NCBI GenBank assembly: GCA_034509735.1
Contig: JACGWO010000003.1
Coordinates: 37,470,466-37,534,465 of the forward strand
From: Sesamum alatum
Lineage: Eukaryota > Streptophyta > Magnoliopsida > Lamiales > Pedaliaceae
Direction of reading: 5' to 3'
Length of the DNA: 64,000 bases
In this document: piece by piece, positions 44,646 to 57,062 of the stretch
How positions within the stretch are numbered: the stretch's first letter is position 1
How the letters are laid out: each line of letters opens with the position of its first letter
The notes under the pieces: generated by a model
What the model was told of the DNA's origin: nothing
What the model saw: the letters and a program-made list of their open reading frames with translations, nothing else
The model's database searches: none
Made by a program: the position numbers and the translations under genes

Positions 44646-45403
44646 TTATTTTAGGCATCAGTTTTGGAGCACCCGGTCCTTGTGTGGTTTATTTTTTATT
44701 TTTAATTACACAATAAGTATATTATATTTATTACATGATAGATTAAATTTGAATTATTTGACTAAACTTGATTCGAATAAAAATAATTGTCCTGCACCTA
44801 AGCTTGGTTCTCCGCCTACAAACTTGTCTCAGCGACCACTACTAATTTTATAAAATAATCAAATAAATTGTGTGCTAAGATAATATTTTATTTTCTCGAG
44901 ATGATTTTTTTATATTTTACATGCTATACTTTAGAATACAAATTGACGTGACACTACTAACTCGTCTAGAATTCCGTGTCATTTAATTACATTTTTAGTT
45001 GTGAGACAAAAAATGCATCTTTTGATATTATAAAATGCATAAAACTAACATGGGTAATTATATTCACGCCTCTTTATCTTTGATCTGTTTACACGAACAA
45101 TTCTTATCTTTCGGGTATTATTTACATACATATACTCATCAGAATGTCAGCATCTGCTACACAAATTAATTTTATTTTTTAAAAAATTAAGCATATTTTT
45201 CAAAATAATTAATATCATTAAACAAATTATCTTATTTTCTAAGGAGGTTTACATAATTATAAAAAAATATAAAAATGATATATATAAACAATTATAGATT
45301 AAAAGTGCAAATATAATTATCCCAAATAAAAATTATTTCCGCCCACTTGAATAAGACGATATCGAATAAAGAATGATGAGCCTCTTACCAATTAATATCG
45401 AAA

Positions 45404-45437
<34 letters not shown>

Positions 45438-46700
45438 TAAATTATAGTTACCTTTCCTGAGATTCGACATAATTATAAATACCTCTCGTTGTTTGAAAAA
45501 TTATAAATGCCCTCTTGAGGTTTGTATCCATCTAATAAATAATTCATTTTCTTTTTATTTTATTGGTGAACTGACTAAAATGTCCTTATGTAAATTAAAT
45601 TTTTTTTATTTAATTATTAAATTTTTTTAGACTACAAGCGGATGGAGATGTCTTTTAAGTTTTTCACATAAAGAAGAATAATGCAATTTGATTCAACTAA
45701 TTTTTCACAATTTAAAAAAAAAATCAAATACAAAATAATCAATTTCAAACCTTTGATTAAAAATTACAAATCTCATAATATATTAGTAATTTTTCAAACA
45801 ACGAGAGAGTATTTATAATTACGCTAAACTTCGATAAAAGTGACTTTAATTTATCCTGTATATATTGTCGGCCCTATATTATCTTTATGTCTAAATCATT
45901 GTCTCCTCCCTTTTTAGAGGACAAATCTGCTCCAAAAGCCTTTTCGGATTAGAATGAATTTCTTGTCCGGATTTAATTTTTTTATTTTATTTAATATATT
46001 CATTTCAATTAAAAAATCTTTTTATACATGTGACAGATATATATTAAATAAAATATAAAATAAAATTTCAAATAAAAAATTTAATTCATTTTGCTCGTGA
46101 TAAAATCAACTAACCATCCTCCATCGTCCTACATGAAAAGTGATCACATGCATTTCTTATTTCTAACATATTTTTTGAAATTAGATTGTTTGCGCTCTCT
46201 AACGTCTCAATCGAATTCTCCATTTTAAATTTGATATTGTGTTGCTTATATACATTCTATATACTTAAAATTTTTCTGTAACGATTAATAAGGTAAGTTT
46301 TTGAAGAGTAGTAACATATCAAAATATACAAAATTTTACTCAAAATCTCATAAAAAGTATCAACTATGTGTGCATACATGTATTTGATTACAAAACAAGA
46401 AAATAGTGATGATACCTTACAATTGTGTAGTAGTAGTAGTCGTCTTATCCTCTACAACATACGCATAGAAGTCAAACAGTATCGTTAGCGAGAATTGTGT
46501 TTGAATCTGTGTAACGTTAAACCTATGCAAACAAGTAATCGAACTCACGTCATAGACATGACAATGTTCAACCTACGAATTCCCCCCTCCAGCCTTATAC
46601 CAACCTACATTACAGTTAAAATCAAGACTCAAACAGAAATACGAAGAATCATAAACAAAAACAGCCAAACCTAACAGATCGACGTATCTCCAACTTTTCA
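44646..46700. other. Intergenic with a decayed MITE
   Basis: 45436-45859 is a diverged copy of the 1844/50817 family (CGTTGTTTGAAAAATTATAAA, AACGAGAGAGTATTTATAAT). A (TA)n tract precedes it at 45407-45434. No gene is recognised. Confidence 0.5.
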
Positions 46701-46744
46701 GCCCACACAACGTATATCACCAACACAATCTCTCGGGACTCGCA

Positions 46745-46860
46745 TGAAAAGCAGAGAGCAAAATATAGCCAAAGACAACTTGCCGATAAAAAACTCAGGA
46801 CTTCTCGTAAGAGCGTCACCGGCAAGTCATCCTTGGCTGCAATCCACTCTCCACCTATCC
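46745..46860 (-). ncRNA. MIR169: MIR169 precursor hairpin (locus 2)
   Basis: The minus-strand 5' arm at 46819-46839 starts CAGCCAAGGATGACTTGCC and ends GG, a canonical mature miR169. The loop of about 34 bases is followed by the star arm at 46764-46784, GGCAAGTTGTCTTTGGCTAT, which pairs throughout with the mismatches usual in this family and resembles known miR169 star sequences. A TATA-like CTTATATATAAGG on the minus strand near 46923-46933 lies about 90 bp upstream of the mature arm. miR169 represses NF-YA transcription-factor mRNAs. This is the best-preserved of the three loci. Confidence 0.93.
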
Positions 46861-46949
46861 ATGGAAGTCTCTATAGATGGAAAATGCCAATGCCAATGCA
46901 AAGATTGTAGAGCTATTGCTCTCCTTATATATAAGTTGAATGGCTAAGT

Positions 46950-49900
46950 GTCAAGTGGGATGACAAATTTTCTTATGAAAGAATGATGGAATTTCAACAC
47001 AAATTCCATCACAAGAAAGAAAAAAGCAAAGTATGGCTGTGGCAAAAAGCAGCCACAATTCTGAAAAATATTGCTGTTTATCTTTAATGATGATGATGAG
47101 TGGGGTGTGTGTATGTATGTATAATGTATGGTTGCACTTTATTTGGCACAAAGTTGCATGGTTGGATGGGGTCTGACCCCACTTGCCATTTATGGAAGAC
47201 AAGACAAGGACCCATGTGATTGGTGTAAATGCTATTTCCTTTTACATTTATAGAAATTTATAATACACGAACACTTCAAAAAATTGTTCGACGTAATGTT
47301 TGAACACAGATCAAATAAGTGTTAGGCCAGTTTAGGATTTTTTTATAATTTAAAAAAAAAATAGATTGTCTTTTCTTTAAAAAAAAAGAGTTTTGGACTG
47401 AATAAAAATAATAATAATAATTTACTTCTCTCAAACAAAAAATTTAGGGATAAAATTATTAAATAATTGAGAGATGGTCATAATAATTTAACTAATTTGG
47501 ATGATAAGAAAATTTTTCATTGCGTACTTTTAATATAAACTAATTATGTATATTTTTGAAGTCATGTATTTTGGTTAAAAGTTTAGATATAAGACATGCT
47601 TATTTTATGTATTATCTTGATATTTTTTATATTGCATAAATTTTACGAAAAAATTTAGAATATATACAAAAAAACATATTATATATAGTGTGTCAGTGCC
47701 GTGTCGTGTCCTAATTTTTTAAAAAATTTCATGTCGTCGTATCGTGTCCGTGTCGCCGTATTCATATCATAGGTGGAAACAAATATTAATTTCCTTATTT
47801 TTCTTTTTTTTTTTTGTTACATTGTTCTTGATTCAAATTTCCTTATTACAATTTTTTTTGCATCTTATATTGTATTATATACACACACAAAAAATTATGT
47901 TTATAAAAGTCATATTACATGTATTTTTACAAAAATATTTTTACACATGATACGAACATATAAAGTTTAACGCGAGATTATGGTCGAAGAAGTGAAGATA
48001 TATATGACTTTAAACTATTATCTTTAATTAAACGGATAATTACACTCCCATCTCTTAAGGTTTGGTGTAATTACATGTAGATCCCCTGTGGTTTGAATTA
48101 CATTTAGTACCCCTAGAGTTTGCTTTTGTCTAACAAATAGGTCCCTTCGTTAGTCAAAATTCATCGAAAGTGTTGATATTTGCCAACAAAATCAAATTAA
48201 AGGTGACATTTGCCATCGAGTGTCATATTACTGACTTATTGTAGGTCAAACGAATCTTTTTATGACGAAACTACCCTTATATATCGTCATACATTAATAC
48301 ATGAGAGGAGGTATATTTTCACCATTATAAGGGTAATTTAGTCATAAAAGATTTGTTTGGCCTGTATTAAATCATTAATAAGTCAATTGAGGATAAATAT
48401 TAATTTTCATTCAATTCTTTTGTTAATATCAACAAATTCGATGAATTTTAACTAACGGGGGGACCTATTTGTTATACAGAAAAAAATCTCAAGGATACTA
48501 GATATAATTTTTCAGACCACGAGAGGTTTTACGTGTAATTACATTAAACCTGAGGGGAGAGGAGAGTATAATTATCTCTTAATTAAAAGCAACGGCGACA
48601 AGATATTTGTGTTCAATAATTGATTAAATGAAGTGGTAATTCCGAATAAAACTTTTACTTTGGGAATGTATTCTTATTTTGGTGCGTCCCATAAGAACAT
48701 TTTGAAGGTTTGCTTTTAGCACAAAGTGTAAATGATTTTGATTGTCCGTCTTGCTCAAGAATGACGTAAATTATTTTTTAGTAAAACTAACAAAGAATTT
48801 TAGACCTAGTTATGAATAGATTAAGGTGGAGAATATTGTTAAATATTAATTTTTATTACTTTTCTATTTTTTCAGCATTAATTTTGATATTTAATTCAAA
48901 TACTAAAAATTAACGTACAGTACGATGTAGGCAAGCGTTTCATATTGAATACAGATGAGGAACTTGAATGACTTATAAATCCCAAAACCTCATTTCTCTA
49001 GAAAAACACATCTTAAGGACAAACTCATAAATATTTTATAAAATCAGAATGAACAATACTTCGTACAACTAAATTAAACCCAGACCCAAATCACTACATG
49101 GCCTTTTATGTGCAATGGATTTCACGGTCGGGACAAGCTGTGGACAACTTTGTTCCACCGAAATTATTGACTGCTGACAACCTTATGCAATCATGTACTG
49201 AGGAAAAACAGATGCTATTGTCGTATTAATTAATTTTCTTTACATATAGAAATAAGTATAAAATAAGTTCGAATAAACATAGGGTAAAAAAGATTACCAG
49301 AAGTTAGGACAAAATACAGAAACATTTTATTATTTTACAAAATTATTAATATACCCTTGAGGGTATAATTATAATTATAATTATAATTGTAATTACAGCT
49401 CAACCCCTATTTAGAAGTAAAACTTACACAAACACTCTTCGAAAAACATTACATTAACACCCCTCAGGGGATGTAGTTATAATTTTGCAAAAAGTAAGAG
49501 GTATTTGTAGATTTTGACCTAACCTTAAGAGGTGTCAATGTAATTTACCCATAACTATATTATGATCGTTCATAGTAATTAATTTTCTTTATATATTTAA
49601 AGAATTATAAAATAAGATCGAATAAATATATTACGATCGTTCTAATATATCATCAGATCATAATATATCTACATAAAATGACAAGTTTCCATGTTCTCAA
49701 TAAAATTTGAGCTAGCGACATTAGTTTATGAGTTCAATGAGATTCGAACTCATGATATTTAAATAAATAATTGGGTTAAATACAATTTACCTCATGTGAT
49801 ATGAGATTGGGCAGCATCCCCTTGCAAAAAAAGAATTAAAAAATTTCCACCATATATTTTAAGAAATGAAGCAAATTACCCTCATACCTACGTTTTAGAT

Positions 49901-50816
49901 AGGGGATAATTTACTTTATTTTTTCAAATATAGGGATAAATTTGCTAATTATTTTTTCATAAAAGTTCTTTTTCTCATTTTTCAAATCACATAGAGTAAA
50001 TTGCATTTTACCCATAAATCTATACCTTTTTATTAAGGGAGAGCACCTATTTGGTGTCTCCCATTTACTTGGTCTGCTAATTTAATTTTAATTTAATTTA
50101 TTAGTTTCTTTTATTAACTTCCCACTCTTTTAAACCCCCACCCACTCTTTTGAAACCCCCAAAATATAGCAAAATAGCTACTATTAAATTATAATATTAT
50201 AGAAATGCTTAACATATTCTTTTTTTCAATGTAGGCAAAAGAAAAAAATTGTGTAATTTTGTTAATGATGTTTGTATTTGTATATCTATAAATATTTAGA
50301 ATTATGTATCTTGAATCACATTTTCTTTAGGATGATATGTGTACAAATATTTTATCTTTCTTTTATTTATTTATTTCACTTAATATTATGTATTAAAAAT
50401 ATTATTAATTTTACAAAATTATTTTATTAAAGATAAAAAGTGTTGCACACACGCATTGCGTGTGCCTTAGCCGCTAGCTAGTATTAATAATTGGTCGACA
50501 GGCATACAGATGATTCGCTGCGGTGACTTTCATAATGTGGGGAAAATATATAATAATTGAAATAGCAATAATGATGGGATAGATAAGCACCGGAATATTT
50601 GGGGCTCCAAAGTTACGAAATATATTCCTTTTCAATTACAAAAGTAATTCTTATATTATTCTATTAATAATCAAATAAATTAAAAATAATAAATGCTATA
50701 TTCATATACAGTAAAATAAATATCTATATATCTTCACAAAACTTCACCTACTAATTTCAATTGGAAATTATTAAATATTTTTAAAATTTTAGCTTCTCTA
50801 ATTTTCATTTAAAATT
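46950..50816. other. Intergenic, several inverted-repeat MITEs
   Basis: 48034-48577 is a foldback element (GGATAATTACACTCCC mirrored as GGAGAGTATAATTATCT) with no clear TSD. 49282-49550 runs GGGTAAAAAAG to TAATTTACCC with flanks ATAAACATA and ATAACTATA (7/9). 49773-50011 is a palindromic MITE, GGGTTAAATAC to GCATTTTACCC. No genes are recognised. Confidence 0.6.
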
Positions 50817-51242
50817 GGGTAAATTTCAGCTACCTCCCCCGAGGTTTGACATAATTATAAATATCCCATTGTTATTTGAAAAATTACAAATACCCCCCTC
50901 AGGTTTGTAACCGTCTAACAAATAATCAATTTCCATCCATTTTTATGGATGAACTGACCAAAATGCCCTTATGCACTGAATTACTTTTTATTTAATTTTT
51001 AAATTTTTTTTGAATTACAACGTGCAGGGAGAGGTTTATTAAGTTTTTTACAAAGAGGAGCAGTAATGCAATTTGGCTCGACTGATTTTTCTACAATTTT
51101 ACTAAAAAATTTAAGGGAAAAATAATCAATTTCAGGCTTTTGGTTAAAAATTACAAACCTTAGGGGGTATTTGTAATTTTTTAAACAACGATGAGTATTT
51201 TTAATTATGTCAAATCTCAGGGGAGCTGACTGTAATTTACCC
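50817..51242. mobile_element. Long-TIR MITE, Mutator-type, 9-bp TSD
   Basis: It begins GGGTAAATTTCAGC and ends ..TGACTGTAATTTACCC. The duplication TTTAAAATT is perfect at 50808-50816 and 51243-51251. It is of the same family as 1844-2267. It lies about 100 bp beyond the 3' side of the third MIR169 hairpin. Confidence 0.82.
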
Positions 51243-51324
51243 TTTAAAATTTCATATTTCGTTGAAATGTATGCATGACAACGAAATAAAAAGAGTATAT
51301 AGTATCATCCACTGAGCCTGGCAT

Positions 51325-51445
51325 GAGAAGAAGAGACCAAATCGCAGCCAAGAATAACTCACCGGTCGAGCATACTGAAATCGTTTAACGTGCATTGTCA
51401 AAAATGCCGTCGGCAAGTCATTCTTGGCTGCAATCTACTCCCTAC
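51325..51445 (-). ncRNA. MIR169: MIR169 precursor hairpin (locus 3)
   Basis: The minus-strand 5' arm at 51410-51430 starts CAGCCAAGAATGACTTGCC and ends GA, a known type of miR169 variant (GGATG to GAATG). The 3' arm at 51343-51363 reads GGTGAGTTATTCTTGGCTGC and pairs along the mature sequence. The loop is about 46 bases. It lies 4.6 kb from locus 2 in the same orientation, so the two may be a tandem duplicate or share a primary transcript. A TATA-like motif on the minus strand near 51562-51572 is possible. Confidence 0.88.
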
Positions 51446-51895
51446 CTCTTCATGCAAAATTTCAAGAGATACGTGTAACAAATTACTCTATCAGAATCCA
51501 ATCCAACTCAATTTAAATTAAAATTTCTGATCGTTTGACATTGAATTGAAGGATGGTGTTACACTATAAATAGATGGAGGGAAAATATGGGTGGGACTGA
51601 GAGATGATTTGGCAATTTGTGACTACTAAATATGCTGTCAGGTCAACTTTCCAAATTAGGCACCACTTTCCAAAATCGAATTTTTCTTTCTTATTATTAT
51701 TATTATTATTATTATTATTTTTCTGGAAAAGTCCAAATTTGATTCTGAATTGATTGATATTGGGAACATGTGAAACTGGCCATTTGTGGACAACCCTTAG
51801 TTGGTCGTATGCTTTATATGATGCTCCTCCCATACATTTTCTGCCTTTTTAATTAATGTATAAAAAATTGAAATAGTAACATAATTCATCTTTTT

Positions 51896-52120
51896 GGATA
51901 AATTATAGTGACACCTCTTGACGTTAAATTAAAATATACAAACATCTCCTTTTTTGTAAAATTACAACTACACTTTCTAAAGTTATAATTGCATTATAAC
52001 TACACCCCCTAAAAAATATTACACTAACACCCCTCAGGGGGTGTAGCTGTAATTATGCAAAAGACATGGGATGTTTGTGTAATTGGACCTAACCTCAATG
52101 GGTATCAATGTAATTTACCC
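51896..52120. mobile_element. Short long-TIR MITE, TSD CATCTTTTT
   Basis: It starts GGATAAATTATAGTGACACC and ends ..AATGTAATTTACCC. A perfect 9-bp duplication CATCTTTTT stands at 51887-51895 and 52121-52129. It is related in text to 49282-49550 (AACACCCCTCAGGGG). Confidence 0.83.
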
Positions 52121-52330
52121 CATCTTTTTTTTGTGCCCATTCGAGTTTTTGCAACAAATTATATCCTGTAATTGAAATAAATTTATAAAGCCATATTAAT
52201 TTGGTTTTGTGTTCATTTTCAATTTTCAGTCAAAAATATGTGTTTTCAATTTTGTAAAGATTTTCGTGTCAACATGAGAACATGTTTGGATCAACTTGAT
52301 AAGATTATTGCATTTCGATAATATATATAA

Positions 52331-53152
52331 GGGTTAATTACACTCACCTCCCCTACTACTTTGGGATATACAAATTCCCCCCTCTTATTATGAAAATTAC
52401 AAATTGCCCCTTCTAGCTAACATGTGTTAGTCAAATTTAATAATAGGTGGTTAAATGCTCATTTAGCCCTCATTTATAAAACTGAAAATAATTCAATAAA
52501 ATTAATAATATAAGTATTTTTTATTTTCTTTATTTGAAATGAAAAGAAGAAAAAAAGTTTTTCTTCAATAATTTAAAAATATACGTATGTTTTCATTTTT
52601 CTATGAATTGTAACGTACAGAACTTTAAGAATTAAAATACACTAAAATTGACTTGTTTAAATTTAAATCAACATAGTAAAAATTGGCTAAAATAATAAAA
52701 TTTGCCTCGATATTTTTAATATTTGAGTAATATAAACTCTATTTTATTACTTGCTATAAAATAATATAATTTTAACAAAATTTGCAAGCGTTGATGATTC
52801 TTAGGAGTAGAAATTAATGTCACAACCTACACATACACAATATTTGATTAAAAAATATTATAAAATAATTTACTAAAAATTACGAGTATACACCCTTATT
52901 AACTTTAAAAACAACAAATTATCCCTTAAGAGTATCTAAGTAATAGAAAATAGAGTTATTCAGGTCGAGGGTATTATAGGAAGTTTACACCAATTTTTTT
53001 TTATGACATCAACGAAATCCATTAAGTTGATTAACAGAAGCGGCAATTTGTAAGGTGGGTATATTTGGAAGGGAAAATTATGTAATTTTCATACTAAAAG
53101 GAAAGAATTTGTATATTCTCATAGTAGTAGGGGATGTCAATGTAATTAACCC
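52331..53152. mobile_element. Long-TIR element, TSD TATATATAA
   Basis: It starts GGGTTAATTACACTCACCTC and ends ..GTCAATGTAATTAACCC. The 9-bp duplication TATATATAA is at 52322-52330 and 53153-53161. Because the target is (TA)n-like, the duplication is weaker evidence here. No coding region. Confidence 0.72.
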
Positions 53153-53638
53153 TATATATAAATGAATTATGAAGTAGTGGGAATAGAATATATGAATAGG
53201 TGAGACTGAGAGAGATGAGCAAATTGAAAAGGAAGGTGGAATTGAATGGTCAAAGCATGAAAATGATGGGAAAATGTTTTTATTTTATTTCTTATTTATT
53301 TTTTTGGTATGATATAGGAAGAATGGTTGGCCTTTGGAGGAGTTGAGAAGCCGAAAATGAATGCTTCTTTTCTCATAATTCTGCAATTTAATTTTACGTG
53401 TAATTATATCAAATTTTAAGTGAGAACAGTATAATTATCCCTAATTTTAACTTTTACTACTATAATTATAAGAACAAATGGAAATCAAGTTGCTTTAAGG
53501 CCAAGAGAGTGTTTGTGACCTTGTATGAATAGACAAAATTTAGCAAGGGGTTTAGTCATTGTAGTTTCATCTCTATTCTACTTTTAGTTGCACTCATACC
53601 TTTGTGTCAAAAATAGACCACATTGCAATTGTTATCGC

Positions 53639-54648
53639 TGGGGTGATCACGGTACGGTTTTGATTTTTTTTAAAGTTATATTCAAATCGAATTGTTGTTG
53701 GTGATTTTATAAAATAATTTTTTAAATGACCACTATTGAAACCAAAATTAAAATTGTGAGTTTGTGCGATTTTACCATTTATAACAAAAATATAATGTTG
53801 AAACTAACAAAAAGCTAACAAAATATAATCAGAATAATTAAAGTCAAGTACGCAATAATTTGAGATCATATAGCTAAAATCTTTAAGTAACAAATTATAA
53901 CAAGTTTTGGAATACTAAAGTTAAATATGCAATAGTTCAAGATTAATACAATTAAAAGTCTTTAAAAACATCTTGAGTGTCAAGTTCTAACTGCAATGAC
54001 ATTTCATACACTAAATAATTATATGACAGATTAAAAACTTAACGTTAGCAATAAAATAAAAAATGATAAATCACAAAAAATATATTAATCAATCATATCA
54101 ATCCAAATCTATTGAAAATTTCTTTAAATTTATCTTATATGTGAGTTAAGGATTCGGAGGAGGGAATAAAGAAGAGGGGACGGCGAAAAATAGAGTAGAA
54201 GGAAAGGGGGAGAGAAAATGAAATAGAAGATGAGGAAAAATGAAAGAGAAAGAGGAGGAATAGAAAAATTCTAATGAACTTGATTTATTATTAAAATCTA
54301 GACATATTTTCAGTATAGAGCCCAAGTCTAAGTTTTACAAAAGTGGACTTTGCAATCTTAACTTTTGATAATATATGAACTTTGAGCTTATAAAATTTGA
54401 ATATGAAATTCTTCTAAACAATTAATTAAATTTATCAAGTTTTTTATATATATAATTTAAGAAAATTAATTATACATTTAACGGTGCGATTTGTTTTTTG
54501 GCGGTCTTTTTTTGTTATAAATTAAAACTAAATCAAAAGTGTGGCGCAATTTTATTAAATATTTAAAATTATAATTTGAAAAATAAATCATAAAAAATAG
54601 TTTGATTCGGAAGATTTGGGCGATTTTGAATTTTTTTTATCACCCCTA
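53639..54648. mobile_element. Decayed hAT-like element
   Basis: The ends TGGGGTGATCACGG and ..TTTATCACCCCTA are inverse hAT-type termini, with one base lost on the left. The flanks GTTATCGC and GTTATTGG match 6/8. A purine-rich patch at 54150-54270 lies inside. No transposase is visible. Confidence 0.6.
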
Positions 54649-55612
54649 GTTATTGGTTTATTCAAGTTGTTGGCGTTTCTGGGAAATCTTTATTTGAAGA
54701 ATTTTGACGGATTATATATTATTTTTTATAGTTATTAGTGATTGATATTATAATGTAAGTGTAATCAATTTTCTTAAAAAAACAAAAATTCTAAATTCTT
54801 TCTTGAGCAGTAGCTTTATCCTTTGGTCCTAATTCAGTACATCAAATGAGCTAGTGCAATTTATTTTTTTTTTAAAGAGAGAAACGATTATAGAATCATT
54901 TTATTAAATTTAAATACAATATATTGAAATACTATGATTAAAATAATAAATATGTGACAACAACCCACTCTAATTTTTTTGGTTACATAAATAAGAAAGC
55001 AATGCGACACAACACAGACCCATTAAGGAAGATTATGATGCGTCTTATATGTTCGTCGGGATATTTTTTACTAAATTATTATGATCAAGAATCAAGAATC
55101 AAGTGCTAACCATATAAAAATCGGGTTAAATGCAATGTCCCTTGTGTTAATTAAAAAGAGCAATTATTTCTCTGTAAAAAAATAACTAACAATTTATTTC
55201 TCTGTATTATTCAAAATGCAGCAAACAACCCCCTCCAATGGAATTTTTGCTCCGTTTTTAGGGGATTTTTTGCTCCATTTTTAAAAATATACGAGATTTT
55301 TTTTGCACATTTTGCATATGACACTAGGGTAATTGCATTTTTCCCCATAAAATCAAATTCGAGTTGCATTTTGCAAGAATCTCTCACATGTGCATTGGAG
55401 TGACATGGTGAAGCATGCACGAAAACTTGCTAAATATGGAAATAATCTCACCTGTCAAATACGGAAACTACATTATAGTTTGACTCAAACAATGGCCTAA
55501 AGGGTTGAAAATCCGAGGAGATGTAGTGGGAATCGAATAATGGTAGAAATTGTCGGAAATCAAATGGGATTTTGGTTGAAATGTTGATTTAATATATATT
55601 GTTGGGGCTTTT

Positions 55613-55615
<3 letters not shown>
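54649..55615. other. Intergenic with a palindromic MITE
   Basis: 55125-55347 is a member of the small palindromic family (GGGTTAAATGCAATGTCCC to GGGTAATTGCATTTTTCCCC). The rest is AT-rich and unassigned. Confidence 0.45.
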
Positions 55616-55619
<4 letters not shown>

Positions 55620-55646
<27 letters not shown>

Positions 55647-57062
55647 ATTGGAAGCGATGAATTTTTATTAATCAAAAGTACAGTAATTATATTCAATCAT
55701 GTCGTTATTAATATCGAACAGAGACGAGTACAAACCATCATATCAACAATATTTATCAAGGGAAAAATACAATTTTGGTCCTTTTTCTTAGGGGCGGTGG
55801 CACTTTTAGTCCAGGTCCATTTGAAAATAGCAATTTAGGACAATAATTTTAAAAAAATGGCAATTTTAGGCCCAAAAATCCTAATTTGGCCGGAATTGGG
55901 CACCTTTCCGGCGATCATTTTACACATGAACTAAAAAAATAAAAAAATTTCTTACATAACAGGTGATTTGGCAACCATAGTAAGGTGGCATGGTGACATG
56001 TTTTATTTAAGGCTAAAATTCATTTAAATAGATGACTTTTTCCTTAAATATATATTATTTAAGTATCAAAATAAAATTTAAAATTTTATTCCAAAATGAT
56101 AAATTAAATTAAAATCACATTTAAAAGATTAATATACTAATTCAATTTTCAAATTTAAATATCTATATAAATATAAATTTTAATCAATTATAACAATTAT
56201 ATCTTATTAACAATATTTAAATTATAATTTGTTTGAATATATTTAATAAATTATATTATTTACTATAAAAATATTTAAATTTTAAAAATTATTATTTTCA
56301 TTTAAAAATATTAAATCAAATTTCTTAACTTTTTTAAAAATAATTTATTAACTTTCTTTTTTTTTCGTTAAAACTTTTAATAATTTAATATTTTCTTTAG
56401 TTTTTTAAATATTTTAAATTAAGTTAACCAAAAATAAATTAAAATTAATTCAAATTTATATTGATATAGATATTTAAATTTGAAAATTGAATTTTAGTAT
56501 ATTAATCTGTTAAATGTGATCTTAATTTAATTTATCACTTTGGTATCATTTTAAATTTTATTTTGATACTTAAATAATATATATTTAAGAAAAAAGTCAT
56601 CTATTTAAATGGATTTTAGCCTTAAATAAAACATGTCACCATGCCACCTCACTATGGTTGCCAAATCACCAGCCATGTAATAAATTTTTTATTTTTTTAG
56701 TCCATGTGTAAAATAGTTGCCGGAAAAGTGACCAATTCCGGGCAAATTAGGGTTTTTTGGCCTGGAATTGCCACTTTTTTAAAATTATCGTCCTAAATTG
56801 CTATTTTCAAATGGATCTGGACTAAAAGTGCCACCACCCCTAAGAAAGTGGACCAAAATTGCATTTTCCCTATTTATCAATATCGAACAGAGACAATTAC
56901 AAACAATCATATCAACAATATCACATAAATTAACACATAGCTATTACAACAACAAATAATACCCCTACTTTACAGTAGAAACAACATCAACCCACACAGG
57001 GGTTCGACCATGATCTTTAGGATCATGGGGTCTTAACTTTGCCAACTAAGCTAGGCATCATC
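55620..57062 (-). mobile_element. tRNA-derived SINE, interrupted
   Basis: On the minus strand the right part reads TGCCTAGCTTAGTTGGCAAA (A-box type TAGCTTAGTTGG) and then GGTCGAACCCCTG (B-box). That is an RNA polymerase III promoter of tRNA type, with the usual spacing of about 35 bases. The body continues to 56881, is broken by the foldback element, and resumes below 55750, ending in a (TA)n tail at 55616-55642. Possible target repeats GCTTTTCGG and ACTTTTCAG flank it. Without the insert it is about 320 bp. A partial relative is at 30345-30490. Confidence 0.62.
55760..56870. mobile_element. Near-perfect foldback element, TSD TATTTATCAA
   Basis: It starts GGGAAAAATACAATTTTGG and ends ..CCAAAATTGCATTTTCCC. 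The two halves are inverse over almost the entire length, with arms of about 500 bp; for example, GGTGGCACTTTTAGTCC is mirrored as GGACTAAAAGTGCCACC. A perfect 10-bp duplication TATTTATCAA stands at 55750-55759 and 56871-56880. If transcribed it would make a long hairpin RNA. It splits the SINE. Confidence 0.9.

Noticed and set aside
47744..47970. Hydrophobic small frames (FFFFF, ILYYIHTQK)
   Set aside because: Poly-T and AT-rich DNA; the hydrophobic run is compositional.
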